From JASGJS01 sp047601185 (lineage in GTDB: Bacteria > Pseudomonadota > Gammaproteobacteria > JAURND01), in contig JASGJS010000001.1 in NCBI GenBank assembly GCA_047601185.1, positions 1,550,001 to 1,614,000 on the forward strand: a DNA stretch of 64,000 bases, written 5' to 3'. A program made the position numbers and the translations under genes. The notes beneath the pieces were generated by a model, which was given only the letters and a program-made list of their open reading frames with translations, was not told the DNA's origin and searched no databases. Below, in pieces: positions 1 to 8,947 of this stretch; the first letter of the stretch is position 1; each line of letters opens with the position of its first letter.

Positions 1-828
1 GGTCCTAAACGTGCGGCGCATAAAGCATCAGAAGTTTTACAAAAACTCTATCAAGAAACCGCTCACAATCATGGCATCCATTCCGATAAAATTCATTTAA
101 TAATGCAACAAATTAATAAAAATTTACCGCCTCGATTAGCGTCGACGGATTTTAAAGACTGTATTGTTTATACCCGAGAAGTAAAGATCAAGCCGCGTAG
201 CCCAAATCAATACCATTATATTAAAAATATTTTATCGCATGATATTAATTTTGGGATTGGGCCAGCGGGCACAGGCAAAACTTATTTGGCGGTGGCGCTG
301 GCCGTTGCAGCGTTAGAGCAGGGGAAAGTGCAACGTATTATTTTAGTCCGACCCGCCGTTGAAGCCGGTGAAAAATTAGGTTTTTTACCGGGAGATTTAT
401 CCGAAAAGATTGATCCCTATCTCAGACCGCTTTATGATGCTTTATACGAAATGCTCGGCGTTTCTCAAGTCGAAAAACTCATTTTTAAAAATGTGATTGA
501 AGTTGCGCCGCTAGCGTATATGCGTGGTCGCACGTTAAGTGATGCTTTTGTGATCTTAGACGAAGGACAAAATACCACACGCGAACAGATGAAAATGTTT
601 TTAACCCGAATTGGTTTTGGTTCTAAAGTGGTTGTGACGGGAGATATTACCCAAATTGATTTACCAAAACCTGATCAATCTGGCTTGCGTCATGCGATCG
701 CGATCTTGGGATCAATCCCCGAAATTCATTTTACCTTCTTTCAAGCCACCGATGTGGTAAGACACCCACTGGTGCAGCTGATTATTCAAGCCTATGAAAA
801 AAGTGAGCCAAAAAATCACTCCGCCTAA
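1..828 (+). CDS. phoH: PhoH-family ATPase (PhoH/PhoL, YbeZ), 5' end outside window
   Basis: Cytoplasmic P-loop NTPase of the PhoH family, usually encoded next to ybeY and linked to RNA/ribosome maturation. The frame is open from base 1. The first 34 codons, before the first ATG at 103, resemble the end of the KH-like N-terminal domain of PhoL proteins, so the gene begins upstream and is only partial here. Walker A GPAGTGKT lies at visible codons 87-94, and the Walker B motif VILDEGQN is further on. The stop overlaps the start of ybeY by about 35 bases, which implies translational coupling. Family assignment is secure; the exact biochemical role is known only from relatives. Confidence 0.95.
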   Translation, partial: GPKRAAHKASEVLQKLYQETAHNHGIHSDKIHLIMQQINKNLPPRLASTDFKDCIVYTREVKIKPRSPNQYHYIKNILSHDINFGIGPAGTGKTYLAVALAVAALEQGKVQRIILVRPAVEAGEKLGFLPGDLSEKIDPYLRPLYDALYEMLGVSQVEKLIFKNVIEVAPLAYMRGRTLSDAFVILDEGQNTTREQMKMFLTRIGFGSKVVVTGDITQIDLPKPDQSGLRHAIAILGSIPEIHFTFFQATDVVRHPLVQLIIQAYEKSEPKNHSA

Positions 829-1285
829 GCTGCAACTCTTTTTCCAGGTGGATTTGGAGGCTGCCGTTGAGCTTCCCAGTCGTTATTATTTCAGACGCTG
901 GGTGATGGCTGCCTTAATGGCCAGCGGTAAAACCTTTAAAAAACCGCTACAGTGCACCCTTCGTATCGTAGAAGCTGCGGAAAGTCGATCCTTAAATGCC
1001 ACTTATCGGCAAAAAGATGCGCCAACCAACGTTTTGTCATTTCCCTTTCCCCCCCTTCCTGCAGTAAACTATCACTACCTAGGGGATTTGGTCATTTGTG
1101 CCTCTAAAGTGATACAAGAAGCCTCTGAGCAGCATAAATCTGCATTAGCACACTGGGCACATTTAACCATTCATGGGACATTGCATTTATTGGGGTATGA
1201 TCATGTACAAACCAGAGAGGCAGAAGCCATGGAAACATTGGAAATTGATATTTTAAGGAGCGTTGGATTTGAAAATCCTTATTAA
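794..1285 (+). CDS. ybeY: Endoribonuclease YbeY (16S rRNA maturation)
   Basis: Single-strand-specific, metal-dependent endoribonuclease used in 16S rRNA 3' maturation and 70S quality control. The zinc motif is visible as HGTLHLLGYDH, with His127, His131 and His137, and the conserved ESRSLNATYR stretch is near residue 64. At 163 aa it has normal family length. The ATG at 794 lies inside the end of phoH; a GTG at 803 is an alternative start. The phoH-ybeY order is the standard gammaproteobacterial arrangement, normally followed by corC/lnt, but here ftsK follows instead. Confidence 0.94.
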   Translation: MKKVSQKITPPKLQLFFQVDLEAAVELPSRYYFRRWVMAALMASGKTFKKPLQCTLRIVEAAESRSLNATYRQKDAPTNVLSFPFPPLPAVNYHYLGDLVICASKVIQEASEQHKSALAHWAHLTIHGTLHLLGYDHVQTREAEAMETLEIDILRSVGFENPY

Positions 1286-1328
1286 GGAAAGTGCGATGAG
1301 ACCATTATTTGGCACCTTGCGATTATGG

Positions 1329-1361
1329 CTCGAGCCTGGGAGCGCGGGCAGCTTGCCCGCT
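1329..1361. repeat. Family A repeat, single terminal hairpin
   Basis: One end of the family A palindromic repeat, between ybeY and ftsK: CTCGAGCCTGGGAGCGCGGG followed by CAGCTTGCCCGC. The GCGGGC/GCCCGC arms can form a hairpin. The ftsK start lies only about 40 bases downstream, so transcription of ftsK may begin here or continue from ybeY. Confidence 0.7.
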
Positions 1362-1398
1362 TTAAAGATTTTGCCTTTTAAACTACTGTACTGAAACC

Positions 1399-3786
1399 GT
1401 GGACAATACTTCAAAATTTATTTCATTTGCTGACATTTTTCGGCGTCGGCTCCAAGAAGGCATCTTAATCATTGTCGCCGCTGTCGCGCTTTTTTTATTG
1501 CTCGCCTTGTTCACGCACGTAGAAACCGACCCTAGCTGGAAGCAAATCGGCACCAGCGCCAATATTATTAACGGCGGGGGCAGAGTAGGGGCCTTTCTCT
1601 CAGACCTGCTTTTGTATACGTTAGGTGGTTTTGGCTATTTACTGCCCTGTTTATTGTTTTACAGCGCTTGGCTAGTGTCCCGATTACGTAAGGACGTCGA
1701 AGAAGAATATTTCTCGTATTTATTAATGCTCAGAATCGCCGGTGGTTTATTTATTGTGTTAACCGGTTGCGCATTAGCGAGTTTATCCAGTGGCATAGCG
1801 GCTTATCAGGGCGGCGGGTTATTGGGTAAAATCCTCTTATTAGGGCTCGTACAGCAATTCAATTATGCCGGTAGCTTTCTCATTTTAGTCAGCTTATTTT
1901 TAACGGGGATTACCTTGCTGACGGGTTTGTCCTGGTTGACGGTCGCGGATTATATCGGAGAAAAAGTCTGGTCTTGTATCGCCTATTTTAAAAATATTGC
2001 GCAAAAAATTGATCAATGGGCGGAAAAATCCAGTCTAGAAGCGCAGTCTGAAGTAGAAACTGAACCCACTATTACTGTCAATGAAACGCACGAAACACTC
2101 AAAATTCTACGTTCCGAACCCATTCTTTCCGTGCCTAGCCATGCAGAACTGGAAAGAGATCCTCAGGAGCCAGTGCTGTCATCCACCCTACCAGCTTCAC
2201 CCGCACTGACCACGGAAATCTTTAGCGTTGAGCCAAAATTAACACCCATACCTCCTGCTCAACCATCTCCCACCTCTTTAGAGAGTGTGCGTAAAAAAGT
2301 GGCAGTGGTTACGTTTGATCAAAAACTAAAAGGCACATTGCCGCCGCTGTCGATATTAGACCCCACGGTTTTTGGCCCGATTAAAGGATATACCAATCAA
2401 CAACTCGAAACGATTTCCAGTGAAGTCGAGTTGCGATTGCAAGATTTTGGGATTCAAGTCAAAGTAGTGTCAGTGCATCCAGGGCCAGTCGTTACCCGCT
2501 TTGAATTGCAATTGGCCGCGGGCACTAAAGTCAGCCGCATTACCGCATTGGCTAAGGATTTAGCACGTTCTTTATCTGTGATCAGTGTGCGTGTCGTCGA
2601 AATTATTCCGGGCAAACCGGTGATTGGGTTGGAATTACCCAATATCAATCGTGAAACTGTGCGGCTCAGAGAAATTTTATCCTCAGACTTATATCAAAGC
2701 GCCTATTCGCCTTTAACCTTGGGGCTGGGAAAAGATATTGCTGGCCACCCTGTGATTGTGGATTTAGCTAAAATGCCGCATTTATTGGTGGCAGGTACCA
2801 CAGGTTCAGGCAAATCGGTGGGCTTAAATGCCATGTTGCTAAGCTTATTATATAAAGCCAACTCCGATCAACTCAGAATGATTTTAATCGATCCGAAAAT
2901 GCTCGAGTTATCCATTTATGAAGGCATTCCACATTTATTGACACCAGTGGTGACGGATATGAAAGACGCCGCCAATGCCTTACGCTGGGCGGTGGCAGAA
3001 ATGGATCGACGCTATCGTTTAATGGCCGCGTTAGGCGTGCGAAATTTAGCGGGATTTAATACTAAAGTGCAAAGTGCGATCGATAATGCTTCTCCCATCA
3101 TCGATCCTTTTGCGGATCTGAATAGTGATGAACCGCCCGCTGCATTAGAACCGTTACCCTATATTGTCATTTTAGTAGACGAGTTTGCCGACATGATGAT
3201 GCTGGTCGGTAAAAAAGTCGAAGAACTCATTGCGCGTATTGCCCAAAAAGCCCGTGCCGCAGGGATTCATCTGATTTTAGCGACACAAAGACCTTCCGTA
3301 GATGTGATTACTGGCCTCATTAAAGCCAATATTCCCACCCGTATTGCCTTTCAAGTCTCCTCTAAAATTGACTCACGCACGATTTTGGATCAACAAGGCG
3401 CCGAGCAATTATTAGGGCATGGCGATATGTTGTATCTACCGCCAGGCACCGGCGTGCCCATTCGAATCCATGGCGCTTTTGTCGCAGATGAAGAAGTGCA
3501 TCGGGTCGTGCAAGACTTAAAACGCCGTGGCCAACCGCAATATTTGCCGGATATTTTGACAGGCGATGGTGAAGAAGGCGGCGATATGGAAATGGCAGGA
3601 GAGCAAGATCCGCTTTATGACCAAGCCGTGCAGATTGTGATTGAATCGCGCAAGGCATCAATTTCTCATGTGCAGCGACGGCTTAAAATAGGCTACAATC
3701 GCGCCGCGAATATTGTTGAAACGATGGAGAGAGCGGGGATTGTGAGCAGTGATGCGAATGGATCGAGGGAAGTGTTAGTACAATAA
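1399..3786 (+). CDS. ftsK: DNA translocase FtsK
   Basis: Hexameric DNA pump at the division septum that drives chromosome segregation and XerCD-dif recombination. The 795 aa protein has about four N-terminal membrane helices (roughly residues 22-38, 68-92, 113-130, 158-180), a short Pro/Glu-rich linker (about 200-300), and the motor domain. The motor has Walker A GTTGSGKS at 466-473 and Walker B ILVDEFADM around 591-599. A winged-helix gamma domain sits at the C-terminus (ISHVQRRLKIGYNRAANIVE), which reads KOPS sites. The linker is short compared with E. coli FtsK (1329 aa) and similar to many SpoIIIE-size relatives. The start is GTG with no clear Shine-Dalgarno. The TAA stop overlaps the first bases of a family A repeat. 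Confidence 0.95.
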   Translation: MDNTSKFISFADIFRRRLQEGILIIVAAVALFLLLALFTHVETDPSWKQIGTSANIINGGGRVGAFLSDLLLYTLGGFGYLLPCLLFYSAWLVSRLRKDVEEEYFSYLLMLRIAGGLFIVLTGCALASLSSGIAAYQGGGLLGKILLLGLVQQFNYAGSFLILVSLFLTGITLLTGLSWLTVADYIGEKVWSCIAYFKNIAQKIDQWAEKSSLEAQSEVETEPTITVNETHETLKILRSEPILSVPSHAELERDPQEPVLSSTLPASPALTTEIFSVEPKLTPIPPAQPSPTSLESVRKKVAVVTFDQKLKGTLPPLSILDPTVFGPIKGYTNQQLETISSEVELRLQDFGIQVKVVSVHPGPVVTRFELQLAAGTKVSRITALAKDLARSLSVISVRVVEIIPGKPVIGLELPNINRETVRLREILSSDLYQSAYSPLTLGLGKDIAGHPVIVDLAKMPHLLVAGTTGSGKSVGLNAMLLSLLYKANSDQLRMILIDPKMLELSIYEGIPHLLTPVVTDMKDAANALRWAVAEMDRRYRLMAALGVRNLAGFNTKVQSAIDNASPIIDPFADLNSDEPPAALEPLPYIVILVDEFADMMMLVGKKVEELIARIAQKARAAGIHLILATQRPSVDVITGLIKANIPTRIAFQVSSKIDSRTILDQQGAEQLLGHGDMLYLPPGTGVPIRIHGAFVADEEVHRVVQDLKRRGQPQYLPDILTGDGEEGGDMEMAGEQDPLYDQAVQIVIESRKASISHVQRRLKIGYNRAANIVETMERAGIVSSDANGSREVLVQ

Positions 3787-4080
3787 AAGCAGCGGGCTAG
3801 CAGCCCGCGCTCCCAAGTTCGAGCCATGATTTGTCATGTGGTATGTCAAGCTAAGTTGCGACGAAGGCTTTGAGAATGAGAGCTTTAGATGAAGAAGCTT
3901 CAGCAAGCGCCCAAGTTCGAGCCATGATTTGTCATGTGGCATGTCAAGCTAAGTTGAGGCAGAGGCTTTGGGAATGAGAGCTTTAGATGAAGAAGCTTCA
4001 GCAAGCGCCCAAGATTTGCGCTTGCTTGAAAAATGAAATAGCTCGAGCCTGGGAGCGCGGGCTGCTAGCCCGCTGCTTTT
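3785..4080. repeat. Family A palindromic element, with internal tandem duplication
   Basis: About 296 bases with roughly 40-base terminal inverted repeats. The left end reads AAAAGCAGCGGGCTAGCAGC and its mirror image ends at 4080. Each end folds into a GCGGGCT/AGCCCGC hairpin; the outward reading of the right end runs into TGCTTTT, like an intrinsic terminator. The internal module (TTCGAGCCATGATTTGTCAT through CTTCAGCAAGC) is present twice in this copy, about 106 bases each, and once in the copies at 5843 and 7006. The element lies between the convergent ftsK and the gene ending at 4079, and both stop codons touch it. Confidence 0.85.
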
Positions 4081-5739
4081 ACTGACTTTTTCCCCAACTA
4101 GAAGCATCCATCAATTCTTGCATACTTTCCTCTGGAATCTTGGGTTCTTTATCCTTTGGAGGGTTACTCTTCGTTTGCGCAAAAATACTAAAAATATTGA
4201 AAGTGGTATAGTAAGGATCGTCTTTTGATGGTGTCGAGGTGTCACAATAAGAACGTTTTTGTTGAATGAGTTGGCAAAATTTTGGCAGATTAATATTTTC
4301 GATCTCAATCTTATGGTATAAATACCATAATCCATATGGCGTTAAATAACCATTCTTGTCAGACCTTTGCATCAATAGATCTCTCATCCTTTCGGCTTCA
4401 TCGCTTTTCAGCCAAGATTTAGACGTAGAGAGACCGAAAGCTTTCGTTATTTTGTCTATAGCTTCAGTTTTGGAAATTTTCACATCGCCCGTTTCAAATT
4501 TACTATTTTTTGGAGCGCAAAGCGCTTGTCGTAAATATATCAATTTTATGGCATCTTCAGTCTTTTCCTTTGCAAAACTATGTGCACTTTTTTGATCAAA
4601 GTCATTGATTATCATGCCACGATATGTTAAGGATTCTATTAAATTAGCTTCTAAAAATTCATCAATAGTGATTGGACATTTTTTTATAACATCCCAAAGT
4701 AGTATGCTAAAACCTGATTGATCTTTAATGATTTCAAAAAAATCACAAATTGAAGTTTTTCCTTCAGGTCTAGACAAATGGCTTAAAAAATCATCGGTAT
4801 GTTTAATAACGGTTAAGAAATTCCAGGCATAGTGAGAATTTTTTGCGGTTAATAAAATATTGATAATACTGTCATTAACTTCTTCGCCTTTAACTTTATA
4901 GGGGCTTTTTTCAAAAATATCAAAAGCATTAATTGTTAACAATGCGGGTAAAAAATCACTTACGCGACCCCACTCATCTTCTGACCAGTCAAAGTTATTT
5001 TCTACCATAATGGTATCTAAAAATTTTTGGCCCATATTCCCCATAAACCAAGGATTAGAAGCATGAGGTTTCATTAATTCTATATAATCTTTGCGCGTCC
5101 TGTTATTGCCTTTTTTGTCTAGATCCATCATAGTGTCAATTAAAATATTTAATGATTTTTCTGATTCAAGTTTAATTGCGTCGTTAAATATTTTGTTTAA
5201 ATCCATTTTCCTCATGGATGACTGAAAATTTGGTTTAGTGGGGTATTGATCACTCAAAATTTTCTCAAATGATGTTTTAAATTTACTTTCAGCTGCAATT
5301 TTTAAGGCTAAATTCGGATCTACGATATGTTTTTTCAATATATCATCAAATGATGCTTCAGCTTGATTTTCTGCTGCTTTTTCTAAAGCCAAACGCGCCC
5401 AATATTCTGTTTCTTTAGGCTTAGACGCATAAAGCTTAAAGAAAAGATCCAAGCACTCAATATTTTGATGTTTTATAATCGCTGTTAAGACCGCTTCTAA
5501 CCAAGCGCTTGTTAGCGCTAGCTCAGAACCAGGTTTACCATAGTGGGATAAAGCCGCTTTGGCAATCGCTGGTTTTTTGCTTTCTAACGCGTCAGCAATA
5601 AAACGACTATTAGGTGCAACATCCTGAAAAAATCTGCATAATCCTGTTCAGTTTCCATGAAAGCAATAATATCGTTGGCTTTTAGGGGTAAAGTTTTCTG
5701 AGGGGCGGGTAGGGTCTTTTCATCTAAAATAGTGCTCAT
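4079..5739 (-). pseudogene. Unknown helical protein, frameshifted in an A6/T6 run
   Basis: I do not recognise this gene. An ATG at 5739 with a good GGAG box eight bases upstream starts a frame beginning MSTILDEKTLPAPQ. After about 38 codons it meets a run of six A on the plus strand (5627-5632). Adding one base there joins it to a long open frame (QDVAPNSRFIADALES...) that continues uninterrupted to 4079, for about 553 aa in total. As written, the protein stops after about 51 residues, and the downstream frame could only start internally. The sequence looks all-helical and charged, without membrane segments or recognised motifs. Its last residues (S-Q-stop) are encoded by the family A repeat. 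It may be an inactivated gene, a slippage-controlled gene or a sequencing error. Confidence 0.7.
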
Positions 5740-5842
5740 AGCATTTCTCCGATTGCGTTATGTAGAGCACATACCCTAAATCAATTGATGAAATAAATAA
5801 AATCGATATAATTTATGGTTATCATAATTAATACTTATCGAA

Positions 5843-6038
5843 AAAAGCAGCGGGCTAGCAGCCCGCGCTCCCAAGTTCGAGCCATGATTTGTAATGTGGC
5901 ATGTCAAGCTAAGTTGCGGCGGAGGGTTTGGGAATGAGAGCTTTAGATGAAGAAGCTTCAGCAAGCTCCCAAGATTTTCGCTTGCTTGAAAAATGAAATA
6001 GCTTGAGCCTGGAGCGCGGGCAGCTTGCCCGCTGCTTT
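5843..6038. repeat. Family A palindromic element
   Basis: About 196-base copy with one internal module. It fills most of the gap between the unknown gene (start 5739) and oxyR. The left end is AAAAGCAGCGGGCTAGCAGC. The right arm reads GCGGGCAGCTTGCCCGC followed by TGCTTT. The left flank AATACTTATCG is also found directly before the copy at 8764, so the conserved unit may extend further left. The rest of the gap (5740-5842) holds the upstream region of the minus-strand gene; I see nothing else in it. Confidence 0.85.
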
Positions 6039-6061
6039 GTAAATTTAACCTTATCAACGCA

Positions 6062-6089
6062 TTGACGCGATAAATCAAATAGGTATAAT
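6062..6089 (+). promoter_or_regulatory. Predicted sigma-70 promoter of oxyR
   Basis: TTGACG (6062-6067) and TATAAT (6084-6089) are separated by 16 bases, 33 bases before the oxyR ATG. Both hexamers are close to consensus. This is a prediction from sequence only. Confidence 0.6.
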
Positions 6090-6122
6090 TGGAGAATTAT
6101 ATAAATAATACTTATTGCAAAT

Positions 6123-6998
6123 ATGAATATCCGAGACCTAAAATATCTGATCGCCTTAGCCCAGCATGGTCATTTTGGAACTGCCGCTAAACGTTGTTTT
6201 GACAGCCAACCCGCGCTCAGCATGCAAATCAAGAAATTGGAAGAGGATTTAGGGGTGCAATTATTTGAGCGAGGCCCTAAAACGCTCTCCCCAACGGATA
6301 TTGGGCAACACATTATTGGCTTAGCGCATCAGGTGTTAAATTTAGTCGATGAAATGTATAAAACAGCAGAATCCAATGATCCCTATGCGGGTGAGCTAAA
6401 AGTTGGGATTTTCCCCACATTAGGGCCTTATTTATTACCCCGTATTATTCCGGCGTTAAAGATATCTTTCCCCAAGCTTAAAATATATTTAATTGAAGAA
6501 AAGACCCCGGTACTGGTTGAAAAATTAATGTTAGGCGAAATTCATGCGGCTTTTTTAGCTGAGCCTTTCAAACCCTACGAAGGATTGAGTGGAGAGTTTT
6601 TATTTCAAGAAGAATTTTTATTGGCAGTGCCTTCAGATCATCCTTTTTCTCAAGCAGAAACAGTATCACTTCCCCAATTACAAGATTTACCGCTGATGCT
6701 ATTGTCGGAAGGGCATTGTTTGCGGGAGCAGGCTTTGTCGGTTTGCCAGCATGCTGCGGCGACGGAATTTCAATCGTTTCAGGCGACAAGTCTGGAGACG
6801 CTAAGACATATGGTGGCGATGGGGTTAGGGTCTACTTTGATGCCGAAATTGGCGTGTCTTCCCACGCATAATGTTTGTTATTTGCCGTTTGCTGCACCGC
6901 AGTCTACGCGGTCTATTTTGTTGTATGGTAAAAAGGAGAGTAGTAAACACGTATTGTTAAAAAGTATCGCGGAAGAGATTAAGAGGACTTTGGCTTAA
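6123..6998 (+). CDS. oxyR: Hydrogen peroxide sensor OxyR (LysR family)
   Basis: LysR-type transcriptional regulator that senses peroxide through a disulfide and activates antioxidant genes. The N-terminal winged HTH is at about residues 1-60 (FGTAAKRCFDSQPALSMQIK), and the substrate-like sensor domain follows. The motif EGHCLREQALSVC places cysteines exactly at 199 and 208, the redox pair numbering of E. coli OxyR, which makes the OxyR call stronger than a generic LysR call. At 291 aa it has typical length. It is monocistronic, bounded on both sides by family A repeats. trxB in the same window is a plausible member of the regulon, but I did not identify an OxyR site. Confidence 0.93.
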   Translation: MNIRDLKYLIALAQHGHFGTAAKRCFDSQPALSMQIKKLEEDLGVQLFERGPKTLSPTDIGQHIIGLAHQVLNLVDEMYKTAESNDPYAGELKVGIFPTLGPYLLPRIIPALKISFPKLKIYLIEEKTPVLVEKLMLGEIHAAFLAEPFKPYEGLSGEFLFQEEFLLAVPSDHPFSQAETVSLPQLQDLPLMLLSEGHCLREQALSVCQHAAATEFQSFQATSLETLRHMVAMGLGSTLMPKLACLPTHNVCYLPFAAPQSTRSILLYGKKESSKHVLLKSIAEEIKRTLA

Positions 6999-7005
6999 GA
7001 TTTTA

Positions 7006-7203
7006 AAAAGCAGCGGGCTAGCAGCCCGCGCTCCCAAGTTCGAGCCATGATTTGTCATGTGGCATGTCAAGCTAAGTTGCGACGGAGGGTTTGGGAATGA
7101 GAGCTTTAGATGAAGAAGCTTCAGCAAGCTCCCAAGCTTTGCGCTTGCTTGAAAAATGAAATAGCTCGAGCCTGGGAGCGCGGGCTGCTAGCCCGCTGCT
7201 TTT
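7006..7203. repeat. Family A palindromic element
   Basis: About 198-base copy between the convergent oxyR and the ATPase gene. It has one internal module and two terminal hairpins. The right end, read on the minus strand, is AAAAGTCAGTAAAAGCAGCG. The same sequence occurs at the end of the gene stopping at 4079, so in both cases the stop codon and the preceding Ser-Gln codons belong to the repeated unit. Confidence 0.87.
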
Positions 7204-8653
7204 ACTGACTTTTCAAAGACCCTAAAAAATTGGTAATATCCACAACGCGATAAAAATATCCACTCGTGTCAACAACATCAGAAACTCCACCCAAATGAAA
7301 TAACACTGGGACCGGCGCAAAACCTTTAGGCACTTTTAGCGCTTGAATTTTACTTCGCAACGCTTCAATGATCTCAACACCCAGCTCTCGCCTTTTAAAT
7401 TTAAACTCACAAATAAATAGATTATGGGTACGGGTTTGGATTAAATAATCAATTTGACAACCTTTTTGGCTCGCAGTGGCAGATTGTCGGTAAATCCCAT
7501 CATTGACAATATCAATGGGTGAAATGCCAAGTGCCTTTAAGAGTAGTGAGCGGTTTTGTAATAATAAATATTCCAGTTGTAAACCCATATGTGTATCAAA
7601 TCCAGGCAAAGCACTTAATGGCACTTCTTTAAAACCCCCTAAAGCAATTTGATGAGCATGCGGTTCTATTACCTTTAAATAAAATCGCATATAAGGGTCT
7701 TTGATGTAATATAAACTTTGCTTAAGCAGTCGAGCGGTTTTAAAAGACCATAACGCTTGTTTTTGAACAAATCCTGCCGTGATTAAATGTTCCATCATCT
7801 GGCTGAGGGTGCCACTATGCGCGAATTCAATCTTCTGTCGAATATCTGCTAATGTTTGAGGGCCATCTTTCAGAGTATGCAAGATTTTTTTATAGGTCGC
7901 GCCTTTTCCATTAAACAGATCATGAAAAATTTTGTCGAATTCTGTGACGAATAATCCATCGGGTTCAAAGGCCAGTCGCTTAATGTTTTCGTCAACCGTA
8001 TGGCTTGCATCTAATTGTTCTAAGTACCAAGGAATGCCACCCAAAAGACTGAGTAACTTATAGGTCTCATAAACAGAATTTTTAAGACCTAATTTTCGGA
8101 GAAGCTCAACGCTTTCTGGAATAGAGAGGGGCTCTAGTGTCAACGTTAAATTGACTCGACCAAAAAACGCGGTGCTGTTCAGAATATTTTCTTCAATCCA
8201 AGAAGAGACCGATCCACAAAATACCAATAAAAGGGGTTTTGTTTGCTTATCCCACCAGGCTTTTAATTTTGGGACAAAGCTGGGATCTTTGGCGCCCATC
8301 CAAGAAATTTCATCCAATAAAACGATGTCACCTGCTTTGAGATGTAAGGATAAATGCTCGAATGCATCGCTCCAATCCGAAAAACTTAGGGGAGGGATTT
8401 TAAGTTGTAAAGCAAACTGCCGAGCAAAGTGCTCTCGCTGGATTTGCTCGGTCAATCCTTCAATGGGAGCCAGTCCAGCAAAGCTCCAGAAGGTATTATT
8501 GGGATAGTGAGAGGCAAATTCTGCAATAAGGCGGCTTTTACCGATCCTTCGTCTGCCCTTGATGACGGCCAAACTAGGGGATTTTTTTCGATATAGCGCT
8601 TCTAAGCGTTCTAGCTCTGTCTCACGGCCAATAAAAATGGAATTTCGGGTCAT
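7202..8653 (-). CDS. AAA-type ATPase with C-terminal DUF234 nuclease-like domain
   Basis: Member of the ATPase_2/DUF234 family common in archaea and scattered in bacteria. The function is unproven; relatives are suspected of nucleic-acid or mobile-element roles. Walker A GRRRIGKSRL lies near residues 33-42, and Walker B is VLLDEISWM. A winged-helix region follows, then a C-terminal domain with CQIDYLIQTRTHNLFICEFK, which has the D...E-x-K spacing of restriction-like folds. I chose the ATG at 8653 (MTRNSIFIGRE); a TTG at 8665 would add four residues. The gene stands alone between two family A elements, and its stop codon is inside one of them. Isolated position and patchy family distribution suggest horizontal origin. 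Confidence 0.85.
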   Translation of the reverse strand: MTRNSIFIGRETELERLEALYRKKSPSLAVIKGRRRIGKSRLIAEFASHYPNNTFWSFAGLAPIEGLTEQIQREHFARQFALQLKIPPLSFSDWSDAFEHLSLHLKAGDIVLLDEISWMGAKDPSFVPKLKAWWDKQTKPLLLVFCGSVSSWIEENILNSTAFFGRVNLTLTLEPLSIPESVELLRKLGLKNSVYETYKLLSLLGGIPWYLEQLDASHTVDENIKRLAFEPDGLFVTEFDKIFHDLFNGKGATYKKILHTLKDGPQTLADIRQKIEFAHSGTLSQMMEHLITAGFVQKQALWSFKTARLLKQSLYYIKDPYMRFYLKVIEPHAHQIALGGFKEVPLSALPGFDTHMGLQLEYLLLQNRSLLLKALGISPIDIVNDGIYRQSATASQKGCQIDYLIQTRTHNLFICEFKFKRRELGVEIIEALRSKIQALKVPKGFAPVPVLFHLGGVSDVVDTSGYFYRVVDITNFLGSLKSQ

Positions 8654-8763
8654 AAATATGCTCAAGTTTGAATAAATTGTAACATGAGCATATTATAACT
8701 ACAAATTTTACTGCTCAACTTTAGAGTTTTTGCCTTATGAGCTCGCTATAAATACTTATCGCA

Positions 8764-8947
8764 AAAAGCAGCGGGCTAGCAGCCCGCGCTCCCAGGCTCG
8801 TGCTTCAACTAAATGGAGTGCAGCATCGAACTATTTTGCCATTAGAGACTTAAAACAACCCAAACGATGGCTTGCGCGTATTTAAAAACACTTTCCTGGA
8901 TCAGGCGCTAAACTTGGGAGCGTGGGCTGCTAACCCCCGCTGCTTTT
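8764..8947. repeat. Family A element with different interior
   Basis: The ends match family A (AAAAGCAGCGGGCTAGCAGC and its mirror image, with AGCGTGGGCTGCTAACCCCC variation). The interior of about 110 bases is unrelated to the other copies. The right end overlaps the last codons of rluC (8908-8947). Sharing ends but not interiors is the pattern expected of miniature elements moved by enzymes that read only the ends. Confidence 0.78.

Noticed and set aside
3785..7203. Possible CRISPR array from evenly similar repeats
   Set aside because: The units are 200-300 bases, palindromic, separated by genes and lack short unique spacers; no cas genes in the window.
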